From the NCBI GenBank assembly GCA_046756445.1, contig JBHHWI010000132.1, positions 1 through 7,183 on the forward strand: DNA of 7,183 nucleotides, in the 5' to 3' direction. Each line of letters begins with the position of its first letter. Positions within the stretch are counted from its first letter, which is position 1. Positions 7,183 through 7,183 of this stretch are shown in pieces. Source of the stretch: JACZWL01 sp046756445 (lineage in GTDB: Bacteria > Pseudomonadota > Gammaproteobacteria > Steroidobacterales > Woeseiaceae). The notes beneath the pieces were generated by a model that was not told where the DNA came from, did not search any database, and saw only the letters and a program-made list of their open reading frames with translations. The position numbers and the translations under genes were made by a program.

Positions 7183-7183
7183 C

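Overview
This 7.2 kb GC-rich window holds five genes, all on the minus strand and packed head to tail. In order of transcription (right to left) they are: a small outer-membrane beta-barrel protein; UDP-glucose 6-dehydrogenase (ugd); a two-domain mannose-1-phosphate guanylyltransferase / mannose-6-phosphate isomerase (manC); phosphomannomutase (manB/cpsG type); and a membrane sensor histidine kinase of the PrsK type, cut by the left window edge a few residues before its end. The gaps are about 120, 80, 39 and 26 bases. The last four genes look like one transcription unit. I see no factor-independent terminator, RNA gene, insertion sequence, CRISPR array or convincing promoter.

The organism is most likely a Gram-negative proteobacterium. 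The outer-membrane barrel with a signal peptide supports this, and PrsK-type kinases are known from proteobacteria that carry the exosortase (XrtA/EpsH) PEP-CTERM system. A gammaproteobacterium is my best guess. The strongly acidic barrel protein fits a marine or salt-exposed lifestyle, but that is inference.

The genes work together to make precursors for a secreted polysaccharide. ManC (isomerase half), ManB and ManC again (guanylyltransferase half) convert fructose-6-phosphate to mannose-6-phosphate, mannose-1-phosphate and GDP-mannose. Ugd oxidises UDP-glucose to UDP-glucuronate. The predicted polymer therefore contains mannose (or a GDP-mannose-derived sugar) and glucuronic acid. PrsK, 26 bases after manB, is the sensor half of the two-component pair associated with PEP-CTERM/exopolysaccharide loci. 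Its partner regulator PrsR, the exosortase and the glycosyltransferases are expected outside the window, most likely to the left, but none can be seen here.

The main point is the kinase gene. It occupies the left 2 kb as a 679-codon reading frame with no stop inside the window, so callers that require complete frames can miss it. Smaller curiosities are dyad-symmetric sequences in three of the intergenic gaps and an 11-base word shared by two of them. No clearly undescribed system was found.
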